A program made the position numbers and the translations under genes. Below, piece by piece: positions 32,600 to 44,659 of a DNA stretch of 64,000 bases (within the stretch, counting starts at the first letter, position 1; the number at the start of each line of letters is the position of its first letter). A model generated the notes under the pieces. That model was not told where the DNA came from and did no database searches. It saw only the letters and a list, made by a program, of their open reading frames with translations. Source of the stretch: Lepturacanthus savala (taxonomy: Eukaryota; Chordata; Actinopteri; Scombriformes; Trichiuridae); NCBI GenBank assembly GCA_030544235.1, contig CM060464.1:1403001-1467000 (forward strand), read 5' to 3'.

Positions 32600-33635
32600 A
32601 CCACTCTGGTTAAGTGCCTATTGCCTCAATGAAAGAACCTTCTAAAGCTTCTATCTGGACACTCCTTTGAAAACCAATACTGTACAACTCCATTCTTACA
32701 CTGGTGCAGAGATGGAAGATACAGAATATGTTAAATCAACACTTGTATAAAATGTGAATAATATTTCCACCCTCGAGAGCACAATTATTATACACCTGCT
32801 TTCAAATATGAATGAGTAACTCATAAAAGAGATGTATCCCTCTGCATGAAACAATTCCCATTACTTTTTGGGGTTTTATGAGTTCATACAAAAACACTTA
32901 GTTCTGTTCCTGCCTTTTAATGGTTGGTAGTGGAGTGTATACAAATCAGGCTAAGACTAACATGCCTAAAGGCAAGTTCAAACTTCTGCACGTCGCAATG
33001 CTGCAGAGACTGTGCCGTGTGAGGTGATGATAAAGTGAGCGCCCCTGCTGTGGGTGTCTCCTTGCTCGGTGCAGAGGACTGCCGCCCCCTCCTTGATGCC
33101 CCTGCCCCCATCTCTGCTCCACTGTCTCTGGGCTCCTGGCATTCCTGGCCAGACCCTGTCAAATCCCAGAGAAGAGGCAGATGGGCCTGGCTTTTTATGT
33201 ACTAATCAAGGAGGAATTTGCTCCCTCACAGACACATCACCTCTGACCCGAGTGTCTGGTCACATTCATTATTCATCCTCGCAGAGGTGAGCTGCTGTAA
33301 AGGGTCGAGAGCAGAGTGGAGGATGAGTAGGCGAAGTGGTGGAGGGGGGGTTTGAGTGCTTGTCGTTCTCTGCCCCTGCTGCCAGCTCATCAAGTGTCCC
33401 TCAGTCCTTCGTTTCAAGACGGAGGCTCTCGTTAAATAACATTTAGGTCAAACTATTGTGGTCTGCCTTGTCCTTTTTTTTCCCTACCGTCTCTCACTCT
33501 CATCTCACCACCTTCATTTCCTTTACTTCACGGTGACAACTAGGGAGAAACCATCTGGAGCTAGGAACAGCTAGAGTTCACATTATTCAAATTTCAGATG
33601 AAGGTATTCATGAGAGGTTGATTTACTATAATTAA
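32600..33635. other. Non-coding DNA, balanced composition at 32990-33420
   Basis: The middle part is GC-richer. The 78-codon plus frame and the 81- and 63-codon minus frames have no domains. No repeat is recognised. Confidence 0.45.
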
Positions 33636-33815
33636 TTACCTCCGCCAGGGAGGTTATGTTTTAGCCGGCGACTGACTGACTGTTAGCAAGATAACTCAAA
33701 AAGTTTTTACCAGATTTTCGTCAAAATTTCAGCGAATATTGGGAATGGTACCATGAACAGATGATTCAAGTTCGGTAATGATCTGGAAGAAATCCTGGTT
33801 TCTGGATCACTATGA
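33636..33815 (+). mobile_element. CCTCCGCC-AGGAGGTTATGTTTT dispersed repeat
   Basis: TACCTCCGCCAGGGAGGTTA, then TTAGCAAGATAACTCAAAAAG and ATTGGGAATGGTACCATGAAC. I recognise this as a widespread fish repeat that begins with a small CCTCCGCC...GGAGG stem. Family name not certain. Non-coding. Confidence 0.65.
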
Positions 33816-33954
33816 AGTTTTTGTTGTGTGGCAGCATTGCAGTAAATGGACCTTCAAACAGGCAGAAAACTTATTAGCCGAGGTGGATGGTGCTAAAGTT
33901 TGTGTGTGTTTATTTATAAATAAAATGAGTCTAGTTCTAAATTCTGGTTTGTGA

Positions 33955-34215
33955 GGTGACAGTACTGGGATTTCCTGAAGGTCTGTGAATGCATCTTCAA
34001 GTAAGATGCTGCAGCTATTGGGTAGAGTGGCCTGTGTTGGGAATAAAGTAGCAGCTAAACCGACTAACATCTTAGTGTGTAGCTTTTGAGAGATGTTAGA
34101 CTACTATGCATGCGGGGATACTTAATGTTTAATATGTTTTTTGTACCGTTGGAGGGGCATTTATTGTAGATGCAGTCCCCTCAACTACAAAACACTGCAG
34201 GAAAACCTGATAGTA
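33955..34215 (+). repeat. Unnamed repeat, copy 1 of a pair with 59097-59365
   Basis: Shares GGATTTCCTGA-G-TCT-TGAATGCATCTT, GGAATAAAGTAGCAGCTAAACC, ATGCATGC-G and CCTCAACTA-AAA with the other copy, in the same order and orientation. Both encode a minus-strand peptide start ML(V/A)GLAATLF, which follows from the DNA similarity. Confidence 0.7.
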
Positions 34216-35030
34216 ATATCTTGCACTTGCATAGTAGAGCAGAAATACGTTGGGTGGGGGGGTCACAATATGTCTGCCTCTCAAAGTGTTTTTCTAATCT
34301 TAAACATGGTTGTTTGTTGTATAATAACTTCAGTGTTTGTAGAATGTACAGCAATGTTTTACATAAATGACAGGAGTTAAAAGAAAAATGGAAGTGTGCA
34401 TAATTTCAGCCTGAGCAATAAAATAATAGGTATATATCGTCAATATCCATTTCATCAATTTAAGCAAACACTTCAATATAATAATCAATGGTTTCAAATT
34501 TCATAATTTCCCTTGATAATGGATCACTCATTGAATTTTGCACCCAGTCATTTAACAAATGGCAAATCAACTTTAATATAAATTGGCCAGATTCTAATTT
34601 TTTTTCCTTTTTATAGATAAAAATGATCAGTATCCACTGATTTTATATGAAATATATATTAAATTTTATATCAATATATGTTCTAACACCTGCCTAAACA
34701 TTCACATGGTAAAAGTAGGTCATTAAGCATAAAATACCCCCCAAAATAAAAGAAAACCATCTATAATTGTCAATAATGAGCAATATAAAAACATTTTTAT
34801 GGATTATTTTTTAATATCCAATCCAGTCACAATTAGATACTACATCATTTGAGAATGAAAAGTATTTCTATTCTGACAAAAGTTTTCCACTTTTCCAAAT
34901 CAGTGCCTATAATAATATTAACTTTTTCTCTCAAAACGTTATAATGCACCTAATAGAATTGAAATTCCAGTCTGACTTGGTGCTTCTGTCCAAACACTGA
35001 CATCCTGCATAGTCACTTTAGCTCTCTGAC
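34216..35030. other. AT-rich DNA with a fragment related to the 50-52 kb repeats
   Basis: At 34678-34790, GTAAAAGTAGGTCATTAAGC, then ATA-AAATACCCCCCAAAATAA and AAAGAAAACCATC. Matching words occur at about 50405, 50690 and 52290. The rest has no recognised feature. Confidence 0.5.
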
Positions 35031-35119
35031 AAAAAGCCGATTAAAAAAAAAAACACAGGTCGTATATTTGGTTGCCGTCATTAAATGTGGCAATTTGCTT
35101 CATCACTGCTTTTTTTTTT

Positions 35120-35570
35120 TGACATTTTGTTGTACTTTCTCTCCTTCTTCCTACATTTGCTTAATTCCCTGAGAAGGTACATCTCAAGGTTTAAAGCTTT
35201 GCATACTAATCAAAAAATTAACAGACTGGGGACCTCATGAAATATAATTTGAGGATGCCAGGTAAAGGCAGAGAAAGTTTAAAAAAATAATGGCATGAAA
35301 TAATTTATAGCTCATTAACTGCGAGTGCTCACATTACTGCCAACATCACTGTCAAACATTTTTCAGAGCGTCCTTGAACGAACCAACAAGGTAGTTGTCA
35401 AAGCCCTCGACTGACCACATGATGATAATGGGATATAATGTTCATTGTGATAGATGGCCCAGCTTAAGTGAGTATCACATCTCTGCAAGTTGATTATAAT
35501 ACCATACTGAGCCGAGCTGAGCTCTAATGGCTAATAGAAAGAAATATGGTCACAACCACCACGCCCTTAA
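35120..35570. promoter_or_regulatory. Candidate conserved non-coding element
   Basis: Repeat-free, with TTTAAAGCTTTGCATACTAATC near 35190, GAAATAATTTATAGCTCATTAACTG near 35298 and CTGAGCCGAGCTGAGCTC near 35506. By texture only. Confidence 0.35.
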
Positions 35571-36062
35571 TCTGTTTTACATCAATTTACTACACAGATT
35601 ATTTTAAAGTCAATCAAAGTCAATTTCCCGTTTCTATTATTTAATCTCTCTGACCAGTTTGCTTAGAATAAATCTTACAGTAGCAGTATATCTAATGAGT
35701 ATATCTAAGCCAGTAACTAGGTGTGAACCAGGACATTAATGTGACTTGTCACAACAGTTGTGGCCTTTGCTGGACCCATTGCTGTTGTTATAACCAAGGT
35801 CAGACCTCAGACTACATCCTGTTCCTGCGCTTTTCTTTCTGTAGTCGTTTTGTGCAACATCTGCTGCCCGTCATTCACTTAAACAATAAATGGCCTTAAT
35901 CTGCCAGAATATGTCCACTTCTTTTCTGCTGCACCTTGGAAATAACCTAAAGTAAACCTAATAGGGATGCACGGTACATTTTGAGGCATTAATCTACACA
36001 AGTGGCACGAAACAAACTGAAAAATGGTTCAAAGTAGCCTCACTTATTTCTTGAAATCAAAT

Positions 36063-37735
36063 GAATTTTGCGTAAATATCGTAATTAACAAATAATAGCC
36101 GACTTCCAATTAATCACTGTGTTCCCTTTAAATGCTGAGTGCAGGTAAATAACCGCGGGTTCTAAATAAAAGTATTATTTATAATATATATTATTATAAT
36201 CGTATTTATTAAGAAGTCGTGACCACTGACACTGCACGTTTTTCTGCTTCGCCTTTTTATCCACATGACGTTAAACACCCTCTCAGGTAATATCACTTAA
36301 TTGTCACCATGACTCCGGTGCAGTGAAAACAAAAAAGTACGACTTAAAATTCAAACTTTCTGTGGCAAAATATGCAGAGGAAAACTCCTAAGAAGGATCT
36401 GCAAGACGTTTAACTACAATACTGTAAACTGACTTATAAAAAAAAATAAAGTTATACGGTAATCATACTGGTTTAATAAAATAATTGGAATATATTACCA
36501 TATTTTTCCAGTTTGCTGAGCAAGATTTTCATCAGGAAGGAATTAATCATCTGTTCCAAACTGCTGCCTGGTCTCAAATAAACACCTGATATGTTAACGG
36601 ATTGAAACAAATGCCATGATTTCCAACCTATGGGCCGCGGCCCTCTAGTGGGCTGCGGAGGTATTGCAGGTGGGCAGCGAAATCCTTTTCTAAAAATCGA
36701 AATATCATAGAAGTGTGCCCAAAAATAAAAATAAAAATAGTTCTATCCTGAAACGTACGTATTGCTGAGTATATATTTTGGATCTTTCACATCAAAAGCT
36801 GAGCTTGGTTGTTATTGGCTGTTGATAGAACAATAAAGTCGTGATAACAGCTCGGTCGTTGTCGTAGCTACGCAGATCTTGTACATTCTTAGTTCTGTGT
36901 AGAGGGAACGTGTTGGTCTGATGAGTCAATGGTTCCTCTTCACAGTGAAAACCGAACACCAAAAACTGAAAAAGCAAAAAACCACATAAATAACATATTC
37001 TGGACTGTATGACTTATCTTCCATTCTTGTACCAGGATGCAGCGTTTGTGTATCGGAGCTTATCGATATAAGAGAAACAGATTTTATTACAAATGTTGAA
37101 GCACAGGCGAGACAAAAAAAAAAAAAAACAGCAAAAACACACATTTTTCATTTAACACATATTCTGGACCGTTTGTACCAGACGTTTTTCTTCTTTCGCC
37201 TGTTTTTTTTTTTTCTGGTCCTAATCTTCCTATAGACTACTGGGTTTGTAGCTCATTGGTATCAACGAAAAAATGATTTTATTACAAATATTGAAGTAGA
37301 AGCAACAGAGAAGCTGTTTACTGAGGCAACTGTAGATCACTACGACTGAACTGACCAATCACAGCCCTGGAGGAGCTGAACTGACCAATCACAGCCTTTG
37401 TGTTCCACATCGATGTGATGCTTAGTCAGGATTTGTTGGAAATGCCCTGTTGTGATTTTCCTGAGATTTCCAAGTGGAAAAGGTTGGGAACCCCTGGACT
37501 AGGCTATTATCTGGTAAATTACAGTGAGAGAAGTACTTTTTTAACTGTAATAGACCATTTTCTGTATAAAGCAGCATCTAATAATGAAGGGTTTCAAGCT
37601 AGCATCAGCAGTTAAATGTTTATTTGCCAACAACATGATAGAACTAGCTCAAAAAACATGATTTCAGGCAACGTGATCTTGTCTTTTGCCTGTTTTCAAA
37701 ACCACGTTTTGTTTTCCCAACAATTTTATACATGT
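36063..37735 (+). repeat. Unnamed dispersed repeat, copy 2 of 4, interrupted by a hAT-like insert
   Basis: The left part (36063-36614) carries AAAGTTATACGGTAATCATA and AATAAACACCTGATATGTTA. The right part resumes at about 37497 with CTATTATCTGGTAAATTACAG, TTTTTAACTGTAATAGACCA and GGTTTCAAGCTAGCATCAG, matching the continuous copy at 41690-42180. Taken together this is the longest copy in the window. Confidence 0.7.
36615..37496. mobile_element. hAT-like insertion, about 880 bases
   Basis: Starts CATGATTTCCAACCTATGGG and ends GGTTGGGAACCCCTG, the inverted-end type of many hAT repeats (CAGTGGTTCCCAACC). I could not find a convincing 8-base target duplication. Inside is a tandem duplication of roughly 180 bases (ACATATTCTGGAC at 36992 and 37157; GATTTTATTACAAAT at 37080 and 37275) and a small repeat of TGAACTGACCAATCACAGCC (37349 and 37378). 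No transposase frame. Confidence 0.65.
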
Positions 37736-37742
37736 AATCGGT

Positions 37743-37775
37743 AGACACCGATGTCTACTGAAGACATCGGTGTCT
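37743..37775. repeat. Perfect 14-base hairpin, 5-base loop
   Basis: AGACACCGATGTCT (37743-37756), then ACTGA, then AGACATCGGTGTCT. A GC-containing perfect stem at the edge of the dispersed repeat copy. It may be a repeat terminus or a young inverted duplication. Confidence 0.9.
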
Positions 37776-37779
37776 CTTT

Positions 37780-38785
37780 CAGTTCTTCATTTGTAATAAA
37801 TGCTGTTGTTCAAACACTCGATGTAGCTTAAGTATAATACAATTCTTGTTAATAAATAGGACCATTTGGAATTAATTCTTGACTTTGGTGTTTATTTTTG
37901 CATAAAAGTTATGACATTTATTGTTTTAATGATAGGACGCAAGTTTCTGTGATGCTTGTAAATGTTGAAACTTGATTTGAAGACAATCGTGAATGAAATA
38001 ATCTGCGAGAAAAATCTGAATTCGAATTCTAGAAGGTTTAGAAAGGCTGCCAGCCACTGGAAATATTTATGACTGATATTTCAACACCACCAAAATATTC
38101 TCTTCTATGAATATGTAAACAGAGGAAATAACAGAAAAAACACGTTTCTAGCTTAAACACTCAGTTTGGAACATTCATTCTTTTGAACATGGGTCATTTT
38201 CATCAAAAAAGATGAGAAGACAGTTTAGTTTTTTCTTTGTCAGACACATTTACAAGCAGAATATCAAATTAATTTTATCTTTTGAGTTCTTTCACGCTTC
38301 ATGCAACGACTTCAATTGTTTTATTTTGTAAAAAAATAAAAAATAGCTTAATCTACTTCCTGTGGTGACGAAACTGTCAAGTCATCCATCAGAAACCTCA
38401 TCTTTTAGGTTTGTTTCTTTTAATGCATTTTCAATATATTTTACTCCATGTATGGAACGTACATGCATGTGTATGCAGCCCACGATGATTCATACTTCAT
38501 GCCTTTATTATGAATGTGGATTTTCTTGAATTAACTATGCTATAGAACCAATTTAGTAGTACGATATGAGAAAGTTTGCAGCATTCTGACTCACTCAGAA
38601 ACACACAGGTTCTTTCTAATGTCACTTTCATACTATGACAACATTTATTTGAGAAAATATCAATACGCTTTCTAATCAAATGCATGAGAGGAGCCCACAA
38701 AGTTGTAAATGGAAGAGCACGGCAGCAGCTATCAGGCAGCTAAAAAAAATGAATGTAATAAGGTTAGCCAAGTACCAGAAAAATG
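37780..38785. other. AT-rich non-coding DNA
   Basis: No repeat, gene or array is recognised. Confidence 0.5.
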
Positions 38786-38789
38786 TGAT

Positions 38790-39545
38790 CACACGTCTTA
38801 AAGGCTAATTCCAGATTACATTCATGTAAGCACACTAATCAATTTAGATTCACCCATCAAGCTTAGTCAGATCATTAGGAGGCAATTTTCATTTGGCCTG
38901 AGAGTCCATTAGCTGCTTGAATAACACTGGACTCTAAATTGATGTGCTCAAATTGCATCTGGACTGATTTCAGAACAATAACAACCAGAGAAAATGACAT
39001 GCAAATGCATCATTAGATCTGAAAAAACACACCGTCGGTTGCAGCCAATTGATGGTGAAAACACGTCATCTTCGCATTACCACCAACTTTGCAGGTTGTT
39101 CCAATTGCTTGTATAATTGATGTGTTTATGGTGGCTTTGGGCACCCTTACTCCTTCACATCTTAATAGATGGAAATAGCAGCATGTACGCTCCGCTGAGC
39201 TTCACAGGAAGTGACTTTCAGCTACCTTACACAAGGTGGGCAAATCAGTGGGGAGCAAGCCATTACGGCTGCGTTGTGGTTCATTTGAGTGCCATGCACT
39301 GTGCGAGAAAACATGATCTTTCCGAGTGGCCAGGGGATTCTGCACAGCGGGGGTTCACTGGGGAGGAGTTGCCCCGTAAATTACAACTAATTACAGCTTC
39401 TATTGAGCTGAAATCCAGCCTGCTCGGGCCCACAGTTCCACTCAGACGCGGGGGATTTCACTCTTCCCACTTAAAGCTCAGCTTCCACAGGCAAAACCGA
39501 GAGCTGCAACTATTAAATAAGCAAACAGGACCAAGATGTAGCAGG
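38790..39545. promoter_or_regulatory. Candidate conserved non-coding block with POU/homeodomain words
   Basis: About 750 bases without repeats. Contains ACATGCAAATGCATCATTAG (about 38998, octamer ATGCAAAT), ACTAATCAATTTAG, GTAAATTACAACTAATTACAG (about 39377) and CCATTAGCTGCTTG. A 143-codon plus frame (39117-39548) begins with a hydrophobic stretch but shows no domain or splice context. I treat it as chance. Confidence 0.4.
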
Positions 39546-39654
39546 TGATACATGTACAAACAGAGCAAATTCATGTGTAGTCATAGAGATAAGATATGGA
39601 AATAGCATTTATAATATAAATTGTCAAACTAACAAGTGTTTTAATAAACTATCA

Positions 39655-40035
39655 ATGAATGAAATGATGACCGTAAATTACAAAATACACGAATTTCAAT
39701 TATCTGCCGGTCAGACATGAACACTGACGCTGGCTTCTAATGACGTTAAAGAACACCAATAATTGTTGATGGCTCCGGTGCATCAAAAAAATAAAAGGTA
39801 TGACTTTCTGTGGTAAAACATGCAGAACAAACAGTTACGATGATGTTTAACTACAGTACTGTAAACTGACTATGTGAAAATGGAAGTTATATAATATTCA
39901 TACTGTTTGATTAAATAATTTGAGTATTTTTACATTTTTGTTGGGCAAGAATTAACAAATAAACACCTGATCTGTTAAGTGATTAAAACAAATGAATGTC
40001 CCGGCTGTTATTTGGTAATTTACGGTAAATGATTA
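39655..40035 (+). repeat. Unnamed dispersed repeat, copy 3 of 4
   Basis: Contains GACTTTCTGTGGTAAAACATGC, GTTTAACTACAGTACTGTAAACTGACT, AATAAACACCTGATCTGTTAAG and TTATTTGGTAATTTACGG. It lacks the right part seen at 37497 and 41940. Confidence 0.7.
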
Positions 40036-40460
40036 TTTATTTGGTTCATAAAATGGTGTAAAAATGTCAATCGTTGTTCGAAAATTAAAATTCAACCTAA
40101 ACTTTTTTGTCCAGACCAACAAGCCAAAGATCATTATTTTACTTTTATAGAATCTCAAATCAGAGAAACCAAAGAATTTGGACATTTTCTTTTCAAAAAT
40201 GAGTCAAATTGAATAATCAAAAATAGTTGGAGATTAATTTAATAGTTGGCATCCTAATCGGTACAGCTCTTATTCTAAAAATTGTTTAATTAATGACTAT
40301 TTTGATACTCAAATAATCTGTTGTTTACTATTATAGAGACTAAAGAAACCAGAAAAATCACATTTCAGAAGCTGGAACCAGAGAATTTGGACATTTTCTT
40401 CTCAAAATGTGTCAAATGTAATAGATAATTAAGAACTAATTATTATATAATTATTGCCAC
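40036..40460 (-). mobile_element. GAGCTGCAAC-type repeat, two reverse partial copies
   Basis: GGTTCATAAAATGGTGTAAAA and CCAAAGATCATTATTTTAC, then TACAGCTCTTATTC. A second partial copy (TATTATAGAGACTAAAGAAACC, AATTTGGACATTTTC) directly follows. Confidence 0.65.
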
Positions 40461-40879
40461 TCTACTGTACACAGAACCACACAGATTGTCAGAAATAATA
40501 TGGAATAATAAGTAATAAGTATAATGTTAATTTTATTTTTACATGTTCAGCACTTTGGTGAAACCCAAGTTGTTTTTAAATGTGCTCTATAATTAAGATT
40601 GTTGGATCCTGTGAATCCTTCCCAACCGTAGTGTGATAACCAGCGCTCCAAGCTACATTTTGTACATTTACACCCTCAACCCTATTAGTTGCCATAGCAA
40701 GCATCAGAAGCTGAATACTGGCTGAGTGGAGCCCTGGTTTATGTCTCTGGTTCAGAGCTGCAGGTAACACTAACAACCCTTCACAAGCAGCAGAGAGGTG
40801 ATATCATACAGCACATTAATGAGAGATGTATCCCAGTAAACCTAACATACCCCATTTAGAAATGTGCTATAATTAGAGC
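40461..40879. other. Spacer, no feature
   Basis: Nothing recognised. Confidence 0.5.
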
Positions 40880-41347
40880 TTAAAGGAGCAATGTGTACTG
40901 CTCCTGGCCTGGCTCCTAACTAGTAGGAGGCAGCATTTCACCTCCTACACCTTCCTCTCCCTCATGTCAATGAAATACATTTTTTAAACCTCACAGCATA
41001 ATTGCCCAAGTCATATTTTCAGGTTTTCAGGCAGTAATGCAGAGTGAATGGGCAGCGTTAGCAGAGGAGAGTCAGGCAGATATCTCAATCTGGGCAAAAT
41101 ATGACTAAAATCAAAGACGCAGGAAATCACCAATCTCCCTGCAGCAGCTGCAGTGGCAGGTCATATTCTGCTGCTGAGGAAGAAATGATTAGTTAGCATG
41201 TAGTTCAACATGCTAACTGCGTTGGTGGAGGTGCAACATTTGACTTAAGAATATCACTGTTTCTCTAAGTATATTTGATATAATATTTAAATTTTAGATT
41301 CATTTTCAACTTAAATTACAGCTTAATCTTACACATGGTACCTTTAA
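40880..41347. mobile_element. TTAAAGG-ended TIR element, 468 bases
   Basis: The left end is TTAAAGGAGCAATGTGTA and the right end TTACACATGGTACCTTTAA. They invert over about 18 bases with three mismatches. Such ends are common in fish MITE-like repeats. Inside, AGTTAGCATGT and ACATGCTAACT (41191-41201 and 41208-41218) form an 11-base hairpin. No transposase. Confidence 0.7.
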
Positions 41348-41689
41348 CAAGCTAACATTTACAGCGGCAGCTTCTAAAGACATGCACTCTCCTGTACAAC
41401 AGCCGCTAGCCAACCAACAACAGAAAAACTCTCTCAAAAGGGACATCAATATGTTTCTAGTCTTATTACTGACTTACTGTCAGACCTCCTCTCTTTAAAA
41501 GTGTCTGACAGTAGCTGCTCATGGCTAGTTAGCTCTGACCACAAGTACTACAGGAATGCATGTTGCTATCCATGCTACACCTCTTCTCTGTTGCATTTGA
41601 GTGCACTTCCACACCACTAAATTTGATTATTTAGTTTGCACCAGGCAATAAAATTGTTTACCAGTTTGCATATAGACTCCAACGTGGTC

Positions 41690-42180
41690 TGCTTCGCCAT
41701 GACTGGTGCAGTTAAAAAATAAGAATTATCACATGACATTCAAACTTTCTGTGGTAAAATAGCAGAGGAAACCTCAGGAGAAACAGCCAAGAGATGGTTA
41801 ACTACAGAACTGTAATCTGACTTTTGAAAAGTGTAAGTTATACAGTAGACATATTTGTTTAATGAAATTATTTTGACTATATTAACAACATTTTTTTGGA
41901 ATTAATGACCTGTCCCAAATTATCTGGTAATTCACAGAAAGAGAATTATATTTTTAACTACAATAGACCATTTGTTTTATATTAACTAGTTTATCTAACA
42001 TCCAATATGGAAAAGTTTCAAGCTAGTAAATATCGTTATTTGCTAAGAAACGTGATAGAACGATGGGAACTGTTCACGTTTTAGATTGAAAACTGCAATT
42101 TCAGGGAGTGTGACCTTGAGATCACAAAGCTGCTTTTTTTGGTTGTACCCAGGTTTTGTTTTCAACTATTTTACACGTGT
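41690..42180 (+). repeat. Unnamed dispersed repeat, copy 4 of 4
   Basis: Uninterrupted copy spanning the left part (AACTTTCTGTGGTAAAATAG, AAGTTATACAGTAGACATA) and the right part (TTATCTGGTAATTCACAG, ACAATAGACCATTTG, AAGTTTCAAGCTAGTAAAT, CAGGTTTTGTTTTCAAC). It shows what copy 2 looked like before its insertion. Confidence 0.7.
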
Positions 42181-42355
42181 GCACCACCTCCCTGACCTCG
42201 CACTACTTGAACTACTGGAACATTGTTCCAAAGACCTATAAGAGCGGCTATGAAATAGTTTTCACACCAAAGAAAATCAACCGTACTAAACTTCTTTGTT
42301 TCGATTGGACCGTTTGGTAGGAAGCATCTGCTCTTCGTGTGAAAGCACCTTAAAT

Positions 42356-42690
42356 GTGTTTTCACAGACCTGGAGTCTTTCTCTGTCCTACTCTGTCCTG
42401 GCTGTGATGGATCCTTGTTGCCTCATCCTCCACATATACCAAGAATCCTGTTCATTTCTGTTATTCTACTTAATGCTGTACTCTCCCATTCCTTTGCATA
42501 CCTGTCCATCCTGGAAGTGGGATACTTCCTGTTCCTCTTCCTGAGGTTTCTTTCTTTTTTGTGTGAAGTGTGATCCAAGTGTCTAAGGAAGGGGGATGTC
42601 TTGTTGCTGTTGTACAAACTCTAAAGCCCATTGAGGCAAATCTGTGATTTGTGATATTTGAGCGATACAAATAAAAATAAAATAAAAAGA
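42356..42690 (+). mobile_element. LINE/SINE 3' tail fragment
   Basis: CTTCCTGAGGTTTCTTTC, TAAAGCCCATTGAGGCAAAT and GATACAAATAAAAATAAAAT at the end. I recognise this as the 3' end of an abundant fish retroelement (L2-like or related, family uncertain). It ends in an A-rich tail. No reverse transcriptase is present. Confidence 0.65.
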
Positions 42691-43737
42691 TAGGTGGGAG
42701 GATTCAAGCAGAATTTGATGGTGTGATAATTTCTCAACTGATTAAAGATATGTCACATTGTTAAGATAACCAGTGATATATATATAGAGAGAACATGAAA
42801 ATGAATGCCTCACTTCAGTGTTGTTTGTATCTTGGCATGATGTAAGTGTGATACAATTCTCTCGGCCTGTGGTTTCAGAAGAGAAAAGCTGTTCTTGGTC
42901 AATCTAACAGTGTGAGCTTTGACAGAAATCAAGTAAAAAGCAAAAAAAAAAAATCCATGGTTGCTCTAATCCCCAGAAAACTAAGTCTGAAGATCATCAG
43001 GGTCTTTCACTTTCTCTCAAAACCACAAGTCATGTACATTAGACAGGCTCCCGCCCAGAGGATGCTGGCATTCCCAACGGTGTTAAGCAAATGGAGTGTC
43101 ATAGACAGAAGGGACGAGATGATGGTGGCAACAATGGACAAAGTCATAGATCAGCTTGTTCAATTCGAATATGTCGGAGCCAAACAAAAGAAAAATATAT
43201 GAATCACTTCCCTTTCAAACCCTCAGTGGAAACTCCACAGAATCCTTCCTGCACCTCTCTGCATTTTAAAGATCTCACAACTACGGTTACCATGGGCACA
43301 GGAAAAAATTCTCTAATCACACATTTTCACAGTGAGAGCTTCCTTTATGAAAAAAAACAAAAACAAAGAAATTAACTGAAAGTGAATTATCAGACTAACT
43401 CTCACTCAGCTGGCAACAGGGAAACCAGCAGCTTCTCCTGTTGTGTCCTGAAATAGAAGAATCTCTGTTAGATCGAAACATTACTCATTTCCTCCTGAAA
43501 TGAAAATGATCTTTTGTATCCTTTTAGGTCACACTCCTGGTCAAAATGCTCACTTGTTATTATTTGACCAAAGAAGAAAATCCAAAGAAATGTTTTTTGC
43601 AACTTCAACTAATAGCATCATTATATCCAATGTCAAGGAAATTGATGCTTATGACAGAACCTCAGCTGAATGTTAACCACTGCCCGATTCGTCCTGGATA
43701 TGTCCACATTTTAATGGCCCAATCAAATTCCAGAACA
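42691..43737. other. Non-coding DNA, one 96-codon frame without domain
   Basis: The plus frame at 42912-43202 is lysine-rich at its start and has no recognised motif or splice signal. I do not call it a gene. Confidence 0.4.
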
Positions 43738-44041
43738 GAGATGCAACTAACGACTATTTTGATAGTCAATGTATTATTGAAACGATTAATCAATTAGTTG
43801 TTTGGTTCATTAAAATGGTCGAAAATGTTGATCACAGCTTCCAAAAGCTGAAGATTCAATACCAACATTCCACAACCCAAAGATCTTCAGTTTACCATTT
43901 AAAAAGTCTACAGAAACCAGAGAATTTGGACATTTCCTTCTTAAAAATTTAGCAAATACATTTTTTCCACATTAAAATAATTGGCAGTTAATATAATAGT
44001 TGGCAACTAATTGATTAATCGACTAATCTATGCAGCTCTAA
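43738..44041 (-). mobile_element. GAGCTGCAAC-type repeat, near-complete copy
   Basis: Left end AGAGATGCAACTAACGACTA and right end AATCTATGCAGCTCTA. The two ends are complementary in type (AGAGCTGCA). Internal blocks are in family order. This is the best copy for defining the family's length, about 304 bases. Confidence 0.75.
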
Positions 44042-44209
44042 TAGAAATAATTACCAGATTTTCAAACGTTCAAATTTTCAATGTCTTATTTAAATTTTTG
44101 CCAAATATAAATCAATGGTAGAATTAAGATTCATAACTACTTACAGCAATTTTTCTTCGATAATCTTTCTTGTACTTATACGTGATATATAACCATGAGA
44201 ACAAATTAA

Positions 44210-44336
44210 AAACAGAAAATAAGATTTGAGAAGCTGGAACCAAAAGATTTTCTTCTTTAACATGTCTCAAATCTATTAATCATTTATCAATATAGTTGCT
44301 GATTAATCAATTAATCGCCTCTTTTTGCAGCTCTCG
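44210..44336 (-). mobile_element. GAGCTGCAAC-type repeat, fragment
   Basis: GAGAAGCTGGAACCAAAAGA, ATTAATCAATTAATCG and TGCAGCTCTCG. Confidence 0.65.
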
Positions 44337-44659
44337 TGCAGAACTTTTCTTACATTCAGTGAGATTTTTGATGCAGCACCTGAAGGTTTTTTTTTTAGAT
44401 GTAGCCCGTTTATGCTGCACTACATTTGTCAGTGGGATGGATGCATCTCTCACATCCTTTTAAAAAGGGAAAACATATGGAATGAGTAGGAGGTGGTAAC
44501 TTTTACACCTGGGCTGTTGAAAGTGGTGATGGTGGTGCCCAATCTTCTCAGTGAGGGTGGCAGACAGAGCCACATTAACACCTGAGAGGCTGGTAAGCCA
44601 CAGCTTTGGCAAAGCCTCTTACCCCAGGCCTGTGTCATCCATTTTATGTGGTGCAGGCA

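Noticed and set aside
39117..39548. 143-codon plus-strand open frame with a hydrophobic start
   Set aside because: No domain, no splice context, and it lies in a repeat-free block with enhancer-like texture. A frame of this length is expected by chance in 64 kb.
42912..43202. 96-codon plus-strand frame
   Set aside because: It looks superficially protein-like, but I recognise no domain and see no splice sites or neighbouring exons.
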